The notes under the pieces are model-generated. The model saw only the letters and a program-made list of their open reading frames with translations, was not told where the DNA came from and did not search any database. From Purpureocillium takamizusanense (taxonomy: Eukaryota; Ascomycota; Sordariomycetes; Hypocreales; Ophiocordycipitaceae): a DNA stretch of 64,000 bases. This document shows, piece by piece, positions 30,876-41,114 of this stretch. Within the stretch, counting starts at the first letter, position 1. The number at the start of each line of letters is the position of its first letter. The DNA lies in NCBI RefSeq assembly GCF_022605165.1, contig NC_063070.1, positions 1,240,001 through 1,304,000 of the forward strand, given 5' to 3'. Position numbers and translations under genes: made by a program.

Positions 30876-32009
30876 ATGAAGGCCAATCGTCTTATCGCGG
30901 CCTCGCTGCTCCCGGCGGCGGCCGTGGCGGCCACCGTCTTCGTCCCGCCCGACGGATACAAGGTCCGGTGGGAGTCGTCGGAGCTCGTCGACAAGAGCCG
31001 CGTCGATCCGTGGAACTCGACGCACGCGCGGCGCATCATGATCTCGCGCTTCACGCCCGCGCCCCGCTGCCGCAAGACGTGCCGCGTGCCCTACATGCCG
31101 GCGGCCGTGGCGGCCATCGAGGACGAAATCATCAACGCCTACCTCGGCGGCGTGGGCTGGCCCAAGAACATACTCTCCACGCTCGAGCTCGAGCTGTGCT
31201 GCGACAAGTGCGACAAGGGTGGCGCCGGCAGCGGCGGCGGCAGCGGCAGCAGCAGCAACAGGTTCCCCAGGATCCTCCTCGGGTCGGGCGTCAACACGAC
31301 GCGCCTCTTCTACTCGGCGACGGCGCAGCACCTCGCCAGCAGGGGCTACGAGGTCATCGTCATGGACCACCCGTACGAGACGGACGTGGTGCAGTTCCCC
31401 AACGGCGACATCGTCTTTGGCGGGCGCGTGGGCCGCGACTTCAACGACACGGCCAACCTCGTCAAGGGCCTCGACGCGCGCACGCGGGACCTGGCCTTTG
31501 TCCTGGACCGGCTCGGCATCCGCAAGACGACGTACCTCGGCCACTCGTTTGGGGGCGCGACCGCCGCCCACGCCCTCGTGCGGGAGCCGCGCCTGGCGAG
31601 CGGCGTCAACATCGACGGCGAGTTCTGGGGGCCCGTCACGGCGACGGGCGTGCCGCGCGCCATCCTCGTCGTCGGCGCCGAGGGCCACAACGCCACCATG
31701 ACGCCGGGCTGGACCGGCTTCTTCAAGGCCATGGACGCGCAGCACCCGCGCGTCTTCTCCAAGCTGCTCAACGTGCGCGACACGGTGCACAACAGCTTCT
31801 GGGACATGTCGCTCGTGGGCGACATTGCCGGGCTGCGGAACAACGAGGCGCTGCTGCCCTTTCTCGGCAAGGCGACGGGCGCGCGCGTCATGGAGGTGCT
31901 CAAGGGGTACCTGCTCGACTTTGTCGCCTTTACGCTTCTGGGCGAGGACGAGGGCCTGCTCGAGGGGCCGAGCCCGCGGTTCCCAGACGTGACATTTGAG
32001 AGGGGCTAG
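30876..32009 (+). CDS. Secreted alpha/beta hydrolase, PAF-acetylhydrolase-like
   Basis: 377 residues, one exon. The N-terminus MKANRLIAASLLPAAAVAA is a convincing signal peptide (1-19). The nucleophile elbow GHSFGG carries Ser224; the preceding RDLAFVLDRLG and following VNIDGEFWGPV stretches, with His in DTVHNSFWD as a candidate catalytic base, match fungal secreted proteins annotated as 1-alkyl-2-acetylglycerophosphocholine esterases. A short Gly/Ser linker (about 112-126) follows a Cys pair. Expected extracellular, hydrolysing short or oxidised acyl esters; the natural substrate is unknown. It is divergent from the cytosolic HSL-type esterase. Confidence 0.85.
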   Translation: MKANRLIAASLLPAAAVAATVFVPPDGYKVRWESSELVDKSRVDPWNSTHARRIMISRFTPAPRCRKTCRVPYMPAAVAAIEDEIINAYLGGVGWPKNILSTLELELCCDKCDKGGAGSGGGSGSSSNRFPRILLGSGVNTTRLFYSATAQHLASRGYEVIVMDHPYETDVVQFPNGDIVFGGRVGRDFNDTANLVKGLDARTRDLAFVLDRLGIRKTTYLGHSFGGATAAHALVREPRLASGVNIDGEFWGPVTATGVPRAILVVGAEGHNATMTPGWTGFFKAMDAQHPRVFSKLLNVRDTVHNSFWDMSLVGDIAGLRNNEALLPFLGKATGARVMEVLKGYLLDFVAFTLLGEDEGLLEGPSPRFPDVTFERG

Positions 32010-32785
32010 GGTAGATGACACAGGGCACTTGTATGAATCCTTCGTATACTGTACTTTGTACTACTTCTGCGGTCGTCGACCGAGGGTCGTTTGGCTGCGG
32101 CCCGTAGCTTTTCCACTGCCACGCAATAAAGGCCAGGCACCCCCCGTAATACGCGACGCGAGTCCCCCGACGGCATTTGCTTTCATTACCCGAATCTGCC
32201 ACGGCGCGACCCCCGCATTCGTCCCTCCGCCGTGGCTGATGGACATATCCCGGCATTGCCAGCCCACGCCGCCACGCGACGGCCATGACCGCCAACCCGA
32301 ACCCAAACACGAAGATGATGGATGGCCTCCCCCCACGGCGATTTGGCGCGAAGCCAGCCGGATCGAGGGCCGACGGGCGAATTTCCACCACTTGGGGCGT
32401 GTCCCGCCGGGGGAGGCTGGGTCGCGAGCGCGCCCTCCACTGACGCCCTCGGCCAGCTGGTGACACAATACGTTGATGCGACGACATCGGCGCCCTGCTT
32501 CGTACCCCAGACCCGAGGCGCAGATCGCGGGGAAGCAGACTTCCCCACCGGTCTTCTGTCCGCCGACCACCTGTCAAACCGGCCCGGAGGGCGGCCATCC
32601 ATTTACTTAAGTGACGAGTGTTGATCCAGGCCGGCTGTTTACGCCGTGTGGCCTATGATTCTCCCTCGTCTCCCTTGCGCCCCGTCTCAGTACACTCGAT
32701 AGTCTCCCCGAGCGGTACAGGGAATTCGAATAAAGCACAGCTTCCGACCGTCTCCCACTAGATCTCCAGCACTCGGCGATCCACC
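32010..32785. other. Intergenic region before second ACS permease
   Basis: 776 bp between the secreted hydrolase stop and the permease start on the same strand. Nothing beyond promoter-type sequence is seen. Confidence 0.5.
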
Positions 32786-32823
32786 ATGGCAGGCCCGCCA
32801 GAGCCTGGCCCCGCCAAGGGGTT

Positions 32824-32857
<34 letters not shown>

Positions 32858-34697
32858 CATGTCGAGGTGGACGGGCATGTCAAGGGGGCCATGGTCGACG
32901 CCATCCGGCACCCCGACCCGGAGCTGTACGCCGAGGCGCTGGCCAAGTATCCCAGCGACGAGGCCATCGACCGGGCCGAGGAGAAGCGCCTGGTGCGCCG
33001 GCTCGACTGCCGCATCCTGCCACTGCTGGGCATTTGCTACTTTTTCTACGTGCGTTTCCGTCTCGCCCTTGGTTGACCTCGCATCGTCGTGCCGCCAGCA
33101 TGCCCGTCGACTGACACGACACGCCTCCAGTACGTCGACAAGACGACGCTCTCGTACGCGGCCATCTTCGGCCTCAAGGACAGCCTGGGCCTGCAGGGCG
33201 AGCAGTACTCGTGGCTCTCGAGCGCCTTTTACTTTGGCTGGCTCGTCTGGGCCATCCCGTCCAACCTGCTCATGCAGCGCAGCCCGCCCGCCTACTACCT
33301 GGCCGTCAACATCTTCATGTGGGGCGCCCTGCTCATGTGCCAGGCCGCCGTGGGCAGCTTCGCCGGCCTGCTGGCCCTGCGCGTGCTGTCGGGCGCCTTC
33401 GAGGCCATTGCCGACCCGGCGTTTATGCTCATCACCTCCATGTACTACACGCGCGAGGAGCAGCCGTCGCGCATCTCGGCGTGGTATGCGTGGAACGGCA
33501 TCGGCGTCGCGGGCGGCGGCCTGCTCGGTGGGTGGCCTTTTGATTATCACGAATAGCACTATGCCGTACTCTTTGATGTGCGATGTGCGGATGCTGGGTC
33601 GCGATGCAGACAGGCAGCGTCGCTACACCACCGAGAATGAAAGAAAGGCACTGACGCACCCCCAGGATACGCCATCGGGCACATCAAGGGCAGCCTCGCC
33701 TCGTGGCGCTACGAGTTCATCGTCGTCGGCGCCGTCTGCGCCTTCTGGGGCATCGTGCTCTGCCTCTTCCTGCCCAACTCGCCGCGCACCATCTGGGGCT
33801 TCTCGCGCGACGACCGGCTGCTCATGATTGCGCGCATGCGGCGCAACCAGACGGGCATCGAGCAGCGCCGCATCGACTGGGGCCAGATCCGCGAGGCCTA
33901 CCTCGACTACAAGACGTGGCTGTTTACGCTGCTGGGCTTCGTCGCCAACATCCCCAACGGCGGCATCTCCAACTTCTCCACCCTCGTCATCAAGGGGCTC
34001 GGCTTCGACACCTTCGAGACGGCCCTGCTGGGCATCCCGCAGGGCGTCCTCGTCGTCATCTGGATCGGCCTCGGCGCCGTGGCCAACGCGTTCATGCCCA
34101 GCAACTGCAGGACCCTGGTGTGCGCCATGTTTATGCTGCCGACCATTGCCGGCGCGCTGGGCTTCCTGCTCGCCCCGGCCGATGCGTACGTCGGGCGGCT
34201 CATCTGCTTGTATGTGATTCCCACTGCCCCTCACCGCCGCTTGCCGCGCCACCCTCGCGTACTGGCACGTCGTCTGGTGCATCATTGTCAGGACCGCGGC
34301 TAACTTCACCAGCTACCTCACCGGATCGTACCAGGCCTCCTTCGTCATCTCCCTCTCGCTCATCACGTCCAACACGGGCGGCCAGTCCAAGAAGATGATC
34401 GTCTCGGGCATGATTTGGTTCGGCGCCTGCATCGGCAACATCGCGGGGCCCTTTTTCTACAAGGCCGACCAGGCCCCGTCGTACAAGCTGGGCATCGGGT
34501 CGCTGCTCGTGGCCAACTGCGTCGAGCTGGCCCTCTTCTTCGTCTTTCGCCTCGCCTTTATCCGCGAGAACCGCCTCAAGGAGCGCCGGCGCGAGGAGAT
34601 GCGCGAGCGCGGCGAGCTGCTGGCCGACGAGCTCAACGCGACGGCCTTTCGGGACATTACCGACAAGGAGAACCCCAATTTTGTGTATGTGTACTGA
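32786..34697 (+). CDS. MFS permease, ACS (allantoate permease-like) family, four exons
   Basis: Exons 32786-33049, 33131-33527, 33666-34209 and 34313-34697 join in frame to 529 residues. Junctions restore family motifs: FFY|YVDKTTLSYAAIFG at TM1, GGGLLG|YAIGH between exons 2 and 3, and GRLICF|YLTGSYQASF between exons 3 and 4. A Dal5-like N-terminus (HPDPELYAEALAKYPSDEAIDRAEEKRLVRRLD pattern) precedes TM1. An Asp-Ala run near residues 15-23 is encoded by (GACGCC)5. About 12 membrane segments at the plasma membrane; it probably imports an organic anion such as an allantoate-, nicotinate- or dipeptide-like compound. It is distinct from the single-exon ACS gene at 16.4-18.0 kb. Specificity is unknown. 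Confidence 0.92.
32825..32855. repeat. (GACGCC)5 coding hexamer repeat
   Basis: In-frame repeat encoding alternating Asp-Ala near the N-terminus of the ACS permease. Confidence 0.85.
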
Positions 34698-35632
34698 GTG
34701 CGACGTTTGTAGCGAACTGGCGGATGAGTCTTGATTTGAGTCGCCGCGGCTCATGACGTGATGTGCCAATGACAGGTAGTGATCTGCTGATCTGCAATAG
34801 CTGGCCGATCCTGACTGTGGTGACACATGGCAGCTGGCGGTGTTGATGTAGACGGACGCTGAATGTGTAAGGGCCGCGGTCGCGACCACACCAGCGATAA
34901 CCTGGCAAAGCACCACACAGCTCAAGTGTTGACGCCATTGCCTTTCCCGGACCCGTGTCGCATCGCGCTCATACCCCTGCCGAGGTTGTGCGCCCTCGAC
35001 ATTGACACGCACAAAGACAACACACTGCGTCCTCAAGCACAGTCGAGCACAGCATCGCCTGCAGCTCGACGAAAACGCGACTCGGTTTGGGACCGTTGCA
35101 AGCCTCGCTGATAAGCAGAATCATACCTTCACGACAACACGACTCGTGCGGCGGCACCCGGCATGGGCACGACACGGCACATGGCGTTTCATTGCCGGCC
35201 GCAAGCCGCAGCATCTGGTCACGGGCACCGAATTTCGGTCCCCCCCTCGCCATCATTTCCGACGTCGGGACACGTACCCGCGTTCAAAAAGTTCCCCCGA
35301 CGGGCTGCTCGAGGCCACAGCCTCATCCATCCAAGCGCACTGCGCGGCCGGCCGGCCGGCCAACTTTTCTCAATTGCTGCTCCAGACGGTGGCATTGCGG
35401 TAAGCTTGACCATCGTGCCAAGAATGTCGTGCCGCGCTAGAAAGGCTACGCACAAAAGCCGCACTCACGTTTCCCCGTGTTGCCGTGTTTGGGGCCGTTC
35501 GTGGATGGATGACCCCGGCCCCCCCCCCCGGGCGGGGAACCCCAGCGTGTGTGGGACTGAGTGCCGGGGCTCAATCTGCGATTGACCTCGATAGGCTCGT
35601 CTGACTCTAGACAGGGAGCGTGAGCCGCACGA

Positions 35633-35660
35633 CCTACCTACCTACCTAGGTAGTCTTGGT
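35633..35660. repeat. CCTA tandem repeat ending in CCTAGGTAG palindrome
   Basis: Four CCTA units run into CCTAGG and TAG, a local AT-richer inverted repeat in GC-rich intergenic DNA; similar CCTAGGTA-type words are common in Sordariomycete intergenic regions. Confidence 0.7.
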
Positions 35661-36534
35661 AGTCCAGTCTGTGCCGGACGCTTGTCCGAGCGTCCTCTCT
35701 CCCTTCCTCTCCCTTGTCTCTGATTTGCAAGCTTACTCTTAAGGTTGCCGGGTGGCTCCTCGCAAGTCCCGCCCAGTGCGGGGACGCCTAGCGGGAAGAG
35801 GAAGGCGTCAAGACATTGCGGACTGGCACGATACGCAGTAAGTCCTCCACGACTACGCACGTACCAATGTTTGCAACGGTCCGGTCACTGACTCCGCGGT
35901 GATGTGCAGACGACGACGGAGCACGTCAGACCGGGGCGCCGTTGGGGTTGGCACCGCGTCTTTGGCCCACGCTCTATCGCGATGCTGCGCCGCGTCGGGG
36001 ACGGACGGTGCTTTGTACCAGACGGCTGGATTCAGTCCCTGGCGAAGTAGTATCCTCAGTGCCCGGCGGCGCCGACGAACTCGCTTTCCGCTTGCGAGCC
36101 GTCATCGTCACGGCGCTTTCGCCATGAACTCATCGCAGTGTTTCTTGTCACCGAGCCTTTCGGCAAGCTAGACTCGCACGGCATCACGACGGCCGCCGAG
36201 GCATCGGACTGTGTCCTCCGTGACGTAGTGTGGGAAGCAGCCGTCGAATGTCACCCTGCGAGAGCCCTCGCCATGCCTGGACTCGAGCAAACAGACACGC
36301 CGATCATGCCCTTCCTAGCCAACACCGGGATCGCTCGCCCAGGCCTCTTGTGCACCGCCCCGGCTGGGATGCGACCTTGCGGACGTGCCGGCGCTCTCCA
36401 CGATGCTTATCGACCTACCCAAAGCATGCAAGCGACTCTGCTTCATGGCCTGTCCAGGTGCGCCGACTGGTGTCCTTTTGTCAACACGGCGCCGTCTGCC
36501 AAGGCCTGGCTGGCTCTGGCTTGTCGCCGACGGG

Positions 36535-36540
36535 TATAAA
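36535..36540 (+). promoter_or_regulatory. TATA box of LVIVD-repeat gene
   Basis: TATAAA within GGGTATAAAGAGG, 102 bp upstream of the ATG at 36642, at a plausible distance for a fungal core promoter. Confidence 0.6.
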
Positions 36541-36641
36541 GAGGAGGCCATGGCGGGATAGACGCCGAGTGAGCTCACGAGGTGGCAGACGTTGCACCAC
36601 CATCCATCCAGACAAACCTCTCCTCACGCCCGCGAGACAAG

Positions 36642-38132
36642 ATGAAGGCCCCCGTTGCATCGCTGCTCGTTACGGCGTTGGCCGGCGCCGCCATGGCCCG
36701 GCCCGGAGGCGACGGTGGCGTCAAGGCGCCCCGGGCCAAGGCCGCCTTCGGGCCGGCCGAGCTCAAGGCGTACAACGCCCCCAACGCCGTCTCGATGGAG
36801 GTGCTCAAGCAGAAGAAGCTCGACCAGCTCGCCAAGGACGAGCAGGCGGGCGTCTTTGCCAAGGACAAGTACACGCTGCAGGGCGCCACGTCGTGCGCCG
36901 GCGGCAAGGCGGGCGAGTACTCGTGCAACAAGGTCGACCTCAAGGGCTTCCTGCGTCACCAGGACCTGCAGAGCCGTTCGCGCCGCGGCAACGACATCTG
37001 GGGTGAGCGCTTTCTGTCTTGTGCGGTAAGGGCGTCGGGGGTAGGGGAGACACGCTGACCGTGATATTCAGGCTGGACCGCCCCCAACGGCCGCGAGTTC
37101 GCCATCGTGGGCCAGGCCGACGGGACGGCGTTTGTCGAGGTGCTCAAGGACGGGAGCCTGCAGTACGTGGGCCGCCTGCCGACGCAGACGGAGGCGTCGA
37201 CGTGGCGCGACATCAAGGTGATCAAGAACCACGCCTACATCGGGTCCGAGGCGCCGGACCACGGGCTGCAAATCTTCGACCTCAGCAAGCTGCTCAAGGC
37301 GGACCCCAAGAACCCGCCGAGCTACAGCACGCGCAGCGACCTGGCGGCGCACTTCAGCGGGTTCGGCAGCAGCCACAACATCGTGGCCAACGAGGAGACG
37401 GACACCATCTTCGCCGTGGGGACGGCGCGCAACGAAAAGTGCCGGGGCGGGCTGTGGATGATTGACGTGTCGAACCCGCGGCGGCCGCAGGACAACGGGT
37501 GCGTGGCGCAGGACGGCTACGTCCACGACGCGCAGTGCGTCGTCTACCGCGGCCCGCAGAGGGACTTTCAGGGCCGCGAGATCTGCTACTGCTATAATGA
37601 GGACAGCCTGACCGTGGTGGACGTGACGCGGCGCGCGCAGCCGGTGCAGCTGTCGCGCACCACGTACAACGGCGCGACCTACACGCACCAGGGGTGGCTG
37701 GCGACCAAGGACATGCGCTACCTGCTGCTCGACGACGAGCTCGACGAGGAAAAGGGCTCGGGCCCAGCCGCCGACGGCCACACGGCCACCTACATTGTCG
37801 ACGCGTCGGACCTGCGCAACCCCGTCTTCACCGGCGTGTACAAGAGCCCCGTCAAGTCCATCGACCACAACCAGTACGTCATCGACGGCATCTCGTACCA
37901 GAGCAACTACGGCTCCGGCCTGCGCGTGGTCAACGTCACGTCCATTGCCGAGGACGACACGGGCGCCCAGTTCAAGGAGATTGCCTTTTTCGACGTGCGG
38001 CCCGAGGACGACGACAAGGGCGGCGAGGTGACGTTTAACGGGGCCTGGTCCGTCTATCCCTATTTCAAGAGCGGCCACGTCGTGGTGAACAGCATCGAGC
38101 GCGGGGTGTATTCTGTCAAGTTGAACCTGTAG
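36642..38132 (+). CDS. Secreted LVIVD-repeat (beta-propeller-like) protein, one intron
   Basis: Exons 36642-37002 and 37072-38132 (69-nt intron, donor GTGAGC) give 473 residues; the join reads NDIWGWTAPNGREFAIVG. MKAPVASLLVTALAGAAMA is a signal peptide (1-19). Repeated blocks ending in a hydrophobic strand plus Asp-Val/Ser occur along the protein: LQIFDLS (about 185), LWMIDVS (about 247), LTVVDVT (about 300), YIVDAS (about 361) and LRVVNVT (about 404). These are LVIVD repeats, forming propeller blades. Close relatives in ascomycetes carry the label 'regulatory P domain-containing protein', and bacterial ones choice-of-anchor B. Pairs of Cys and GFGSSHNIVANEETDTIFAVG suggest an extracellular binding protein. 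No enzymatic motif is visible, so function is unknown. Confidence 0.85.
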
Positions 38133-40065
38133 CGCAGCGCAGCACATGAACGAACACAATGATGATGATGAGGTGGGCCTCGTATCTTGGCCACCTGCAA
38201 CGATTGCCGCGCCTGCGTGTTTCGTGTTTCGTGCCGACGACGCGAGTGTCAAGCATCAACGCTTTGAGTAAACTTGCCCGCTGTCTGTTGACGGTGGCCG
38301 CGACCCAACCCTCAGCCCAGCGCGCCCAGAATTCGTGGGGCGACAAGGTGAGTACCTTATCGAGCGGAGACGCCGAAAGGGGCGGCTCTCTCCGGCCGTG
38401 GTACGTACTCCGTATACCGGTAGAGGTAGGTGCTCCAGCACAGCCATCAAGGGGCGGTGGCTTGAATTGGGACACGGGCCCGAGGCCGGGGCGGGCACAT
38501 GAGCAGGGAGGGGTTGGAAGGATCTGGCCATGATGCCGTGCATCTCCTGTTCCCCGGAGTCAACCGCGCGCAATCGTGCCCTGTCAAGCAATCGTCCAAT
38601 TCACCGAGGAGAGTGGCAAAACGCTGCCTGCCCGTGGTCGAGCCATCTGTCTGTGTGGGGGTCTGGACTGCACGATGCGCGACGCCGCATCAAGTCATTC
38701 CTGCGCACTTCCCTGTTTACGGGACACGAGAGTCTTCATTTGCGGGCCAGGGCGCCGCCCGCCATCCACGCCGCACGTGTGCGCTCTTGGCGCTGCAGAC
38801 GAAAAGGTTGACGAAACTGGTCGTTTTTGTTGGTGCCTTGCAGACGTGAGGGGATTGCTCGCCCCCGCGACAGCCATGCCCATGCCCGCGCACGACAGCT
38901 GATGTCTTGCACGTCTCCGTCGCGGTACGCATTGATTCTGACGGCATCATCTGCCACTCTCCCACAGACACCGCCCCGGCAGTCGGACAAGGGACGGAAA
39001 GGAGAGACACGCACAGAGGCCGCCCGCCGCCGCTGACCAGGTGGCTGATTGATTGGGTCGACGAGGCCTGCGGGACAAGATGCTAATGTGCAAGGAGGGA
39101 AGGGACGCTGCGAGGTGCGAGTGGGCGGATCCGCTGATTTTCCAGAATCGTGGCTGAGCGAAAAAAGGGCCGCGTGCCTGGGGGGCCATGGGGGCCTAGC
39201 CATCCCAGGATTGGCGTTGGCATGGCTGGCCGCACGACTCGCCAGTGCAACGCGCAAATCCAGAATGACATTTTGCGCCATTAATTGGGCCATTCTGGGG
39301 AAGCGCAGATGCAGGGTCCCGTGGGCCCCCCGCCGCGCGGTCTGTTCGATGGTTTCGGCTGCAGATGGATATGTAGCCGTTGGACGGGCCGCCACGCGAG
39401 GTTCCAGGCGTTGCTGGCCAGACCTCTCTCGGCGCAGGCAAGGCAGCTTTCATTTCAATTGCAAAAGAGCATCCCGCCATCTCATCCCGTTCGCGGGTGG
39501 CACGCACGCACGCAGCGCGCTGTGCCCTTTTCCAGCATCAGCCCGCTCCTTCGCACCCCGTCCCGCGGCGCCTCTTGCTGCATCGACGTCCATGCCCTGT
39601 TTTTTCTGCGCGCCAAGCGTCGAGCGACTGCGCCCGCCCGCCGCGCAACGCGCATCCATTCGACGTACTTCGTACCTTGCGTGCCATTGCGAGCGCGTGG
39701 CGTCCTCAAAGCGGGCATACTGTGGGTTTCCAGCGTCCGCATGAGGCGCCCGTATCGTTGATCTGTCTGTCGCCCCCTTTGACAGCGGCGGATGCGACCC
39801 CACAGTGGTTCGTTTGTTGGCGCATGCTGGGATGCCCGCCCGCCCGTCTGGTGGTGGGTGGTGTGCGTGTGTGTGAGTGTGTGGCTTGACCTGCGGGTGC
39901 GCAAAGGAGATTTTCTGTTCCAGGAACCCGACGGGATTTCGTTTGTTGGCCGCCCGCCTCGGTCAAGCCCCTGAATCGTGGAGCCAGGAGGGTCGAGTCG
40001 CGGCGCACGCACCGTCGACTGGTGTACGCGTGTCGCCTTGGCCCAGTCGCACCTAGCACCCGCTT

Positions 40066-40066
<1 letters not shown>

Positions 40067-40102
<36 letters not shown>
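40067..40102. repeat. CTGG tetranucleotide repeat (9 copies)
   Basis: A perfect CTGG/GGCT array in intergenic DNA. Confidence 0.9.
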
Positions 40103-41052
40103 TCTGATCTGCTCTTTCCTGGCGACTGCGTGGCCGTTGCGCTCGCCCACGCTCGCCTCCTGCCCGCCCACTTTGCTGTCCACTTTGCCCGCCCACTCGC
40201 ACCTTCCCTGTCCTATCCTGTGCCGTCCCGTGTCGTCCATCAGACACTGGAGCTGAGCTACTGGAGCGACACCGCGAATGCGAGGGGAATTAGCATGAAC
40301 TTAAGCACCCCGAGGGGCAGGGCAGGGCAGGCGCCGCCTTTGGGCCAGTGAGGGCCGGGAAGCCAGCGATGGAGCCTGAAGACGGGAGCTGGAGACGCTG
40401 GGACCCAGTCCAGGCGTGCAGGCGGTGCGGTGCGGTGCGGTGCGAGGGAAACGAGGAAAGAGCAGGTACTTTATCTCAAAGGGCCAGAGAGGCATCTCGC
40501 TTCGTGGCCCCATGGGATCCAGACCGCGCGCATGGATAAAACCACGCGCACGCAGCTTCCCAGTTTGATGCGCGCCGCTCCCACCAGCCCAGCCCATCCC
40601 ATCCACGAGCGACGCCAGCAAGCACCACCACCAACACAAGCAACAGCACAAACGCCCCTAGCAGGAGAGCCGTTGCAAACCATCGCCCGCCCGCCCGCCC
40701 GCCCGCCAGGGGTCTCGCTCGTTAGGTTCCTTTTCCTTGAAAACGAAACCCCGGCCAGCAGGAACCCGGTCCCGCCAGGTCTCCAGCTCCTCCCGTCGTC
40801 TCGTCCTGTCTCGTCCATCCGCTGTTCTTGGTGCCACCCGTCGCTCGCCGCTCGCTCGCTCCTCGCCTGAGAACAGACAACAGCATTAGCATCATCAGCC
40901 GGCCTGCATTGCTACAACACTCGCTCACCTATCCTCCCGGTCTCGAGCCAGCCGCCACTCCTTCGACCTTTTACTTGTTGTCCGACGAGCCCGACGAACG
41001 ACCGCCTTCGCCTCATACACGTACGCCGCGTACGCCCGTCGCCTCAAGCATC

Positions 41053-41053
41053 A

Positions 41054-41082
<29 letters not shown>
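41053..41082. repeat. TCG/CGT trinucleotide repeat in desaturase leader
   Basis: A TCG-repeat tract ending about 30 nt before the ATG at 41115, continuing into interrupted GTC and GCC triplets; likely part of the transcribed leader. Confidence 0.8.
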
Positions 41083-41085
<3 letters not shown>

Positions 41086-41114
41086 GTTGCCGCCGCCGCC
41101 GCCTCACCGAGACG

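Larger units (their letters stand above)
34698..36641. other. Intergenic region (1.9 kb)
   Basis: No supported gene. Contains a CCTA/TAGG-rich palindromic stretch (35633-35660) and, at its right end, the TATA element of the LVIVD-repeat gene. Confidence 0.5.
38133..41114. other. Intergenic region (3.0 kb) with tetranucleotide and pentanucleotide repeats
   Basis: No ORF is supported. Contains a CTGG array (40067-40102), GGTGC units near 40415-40445 and GTC-rich DNA just before the desaturase start. Confidence 0.5.
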
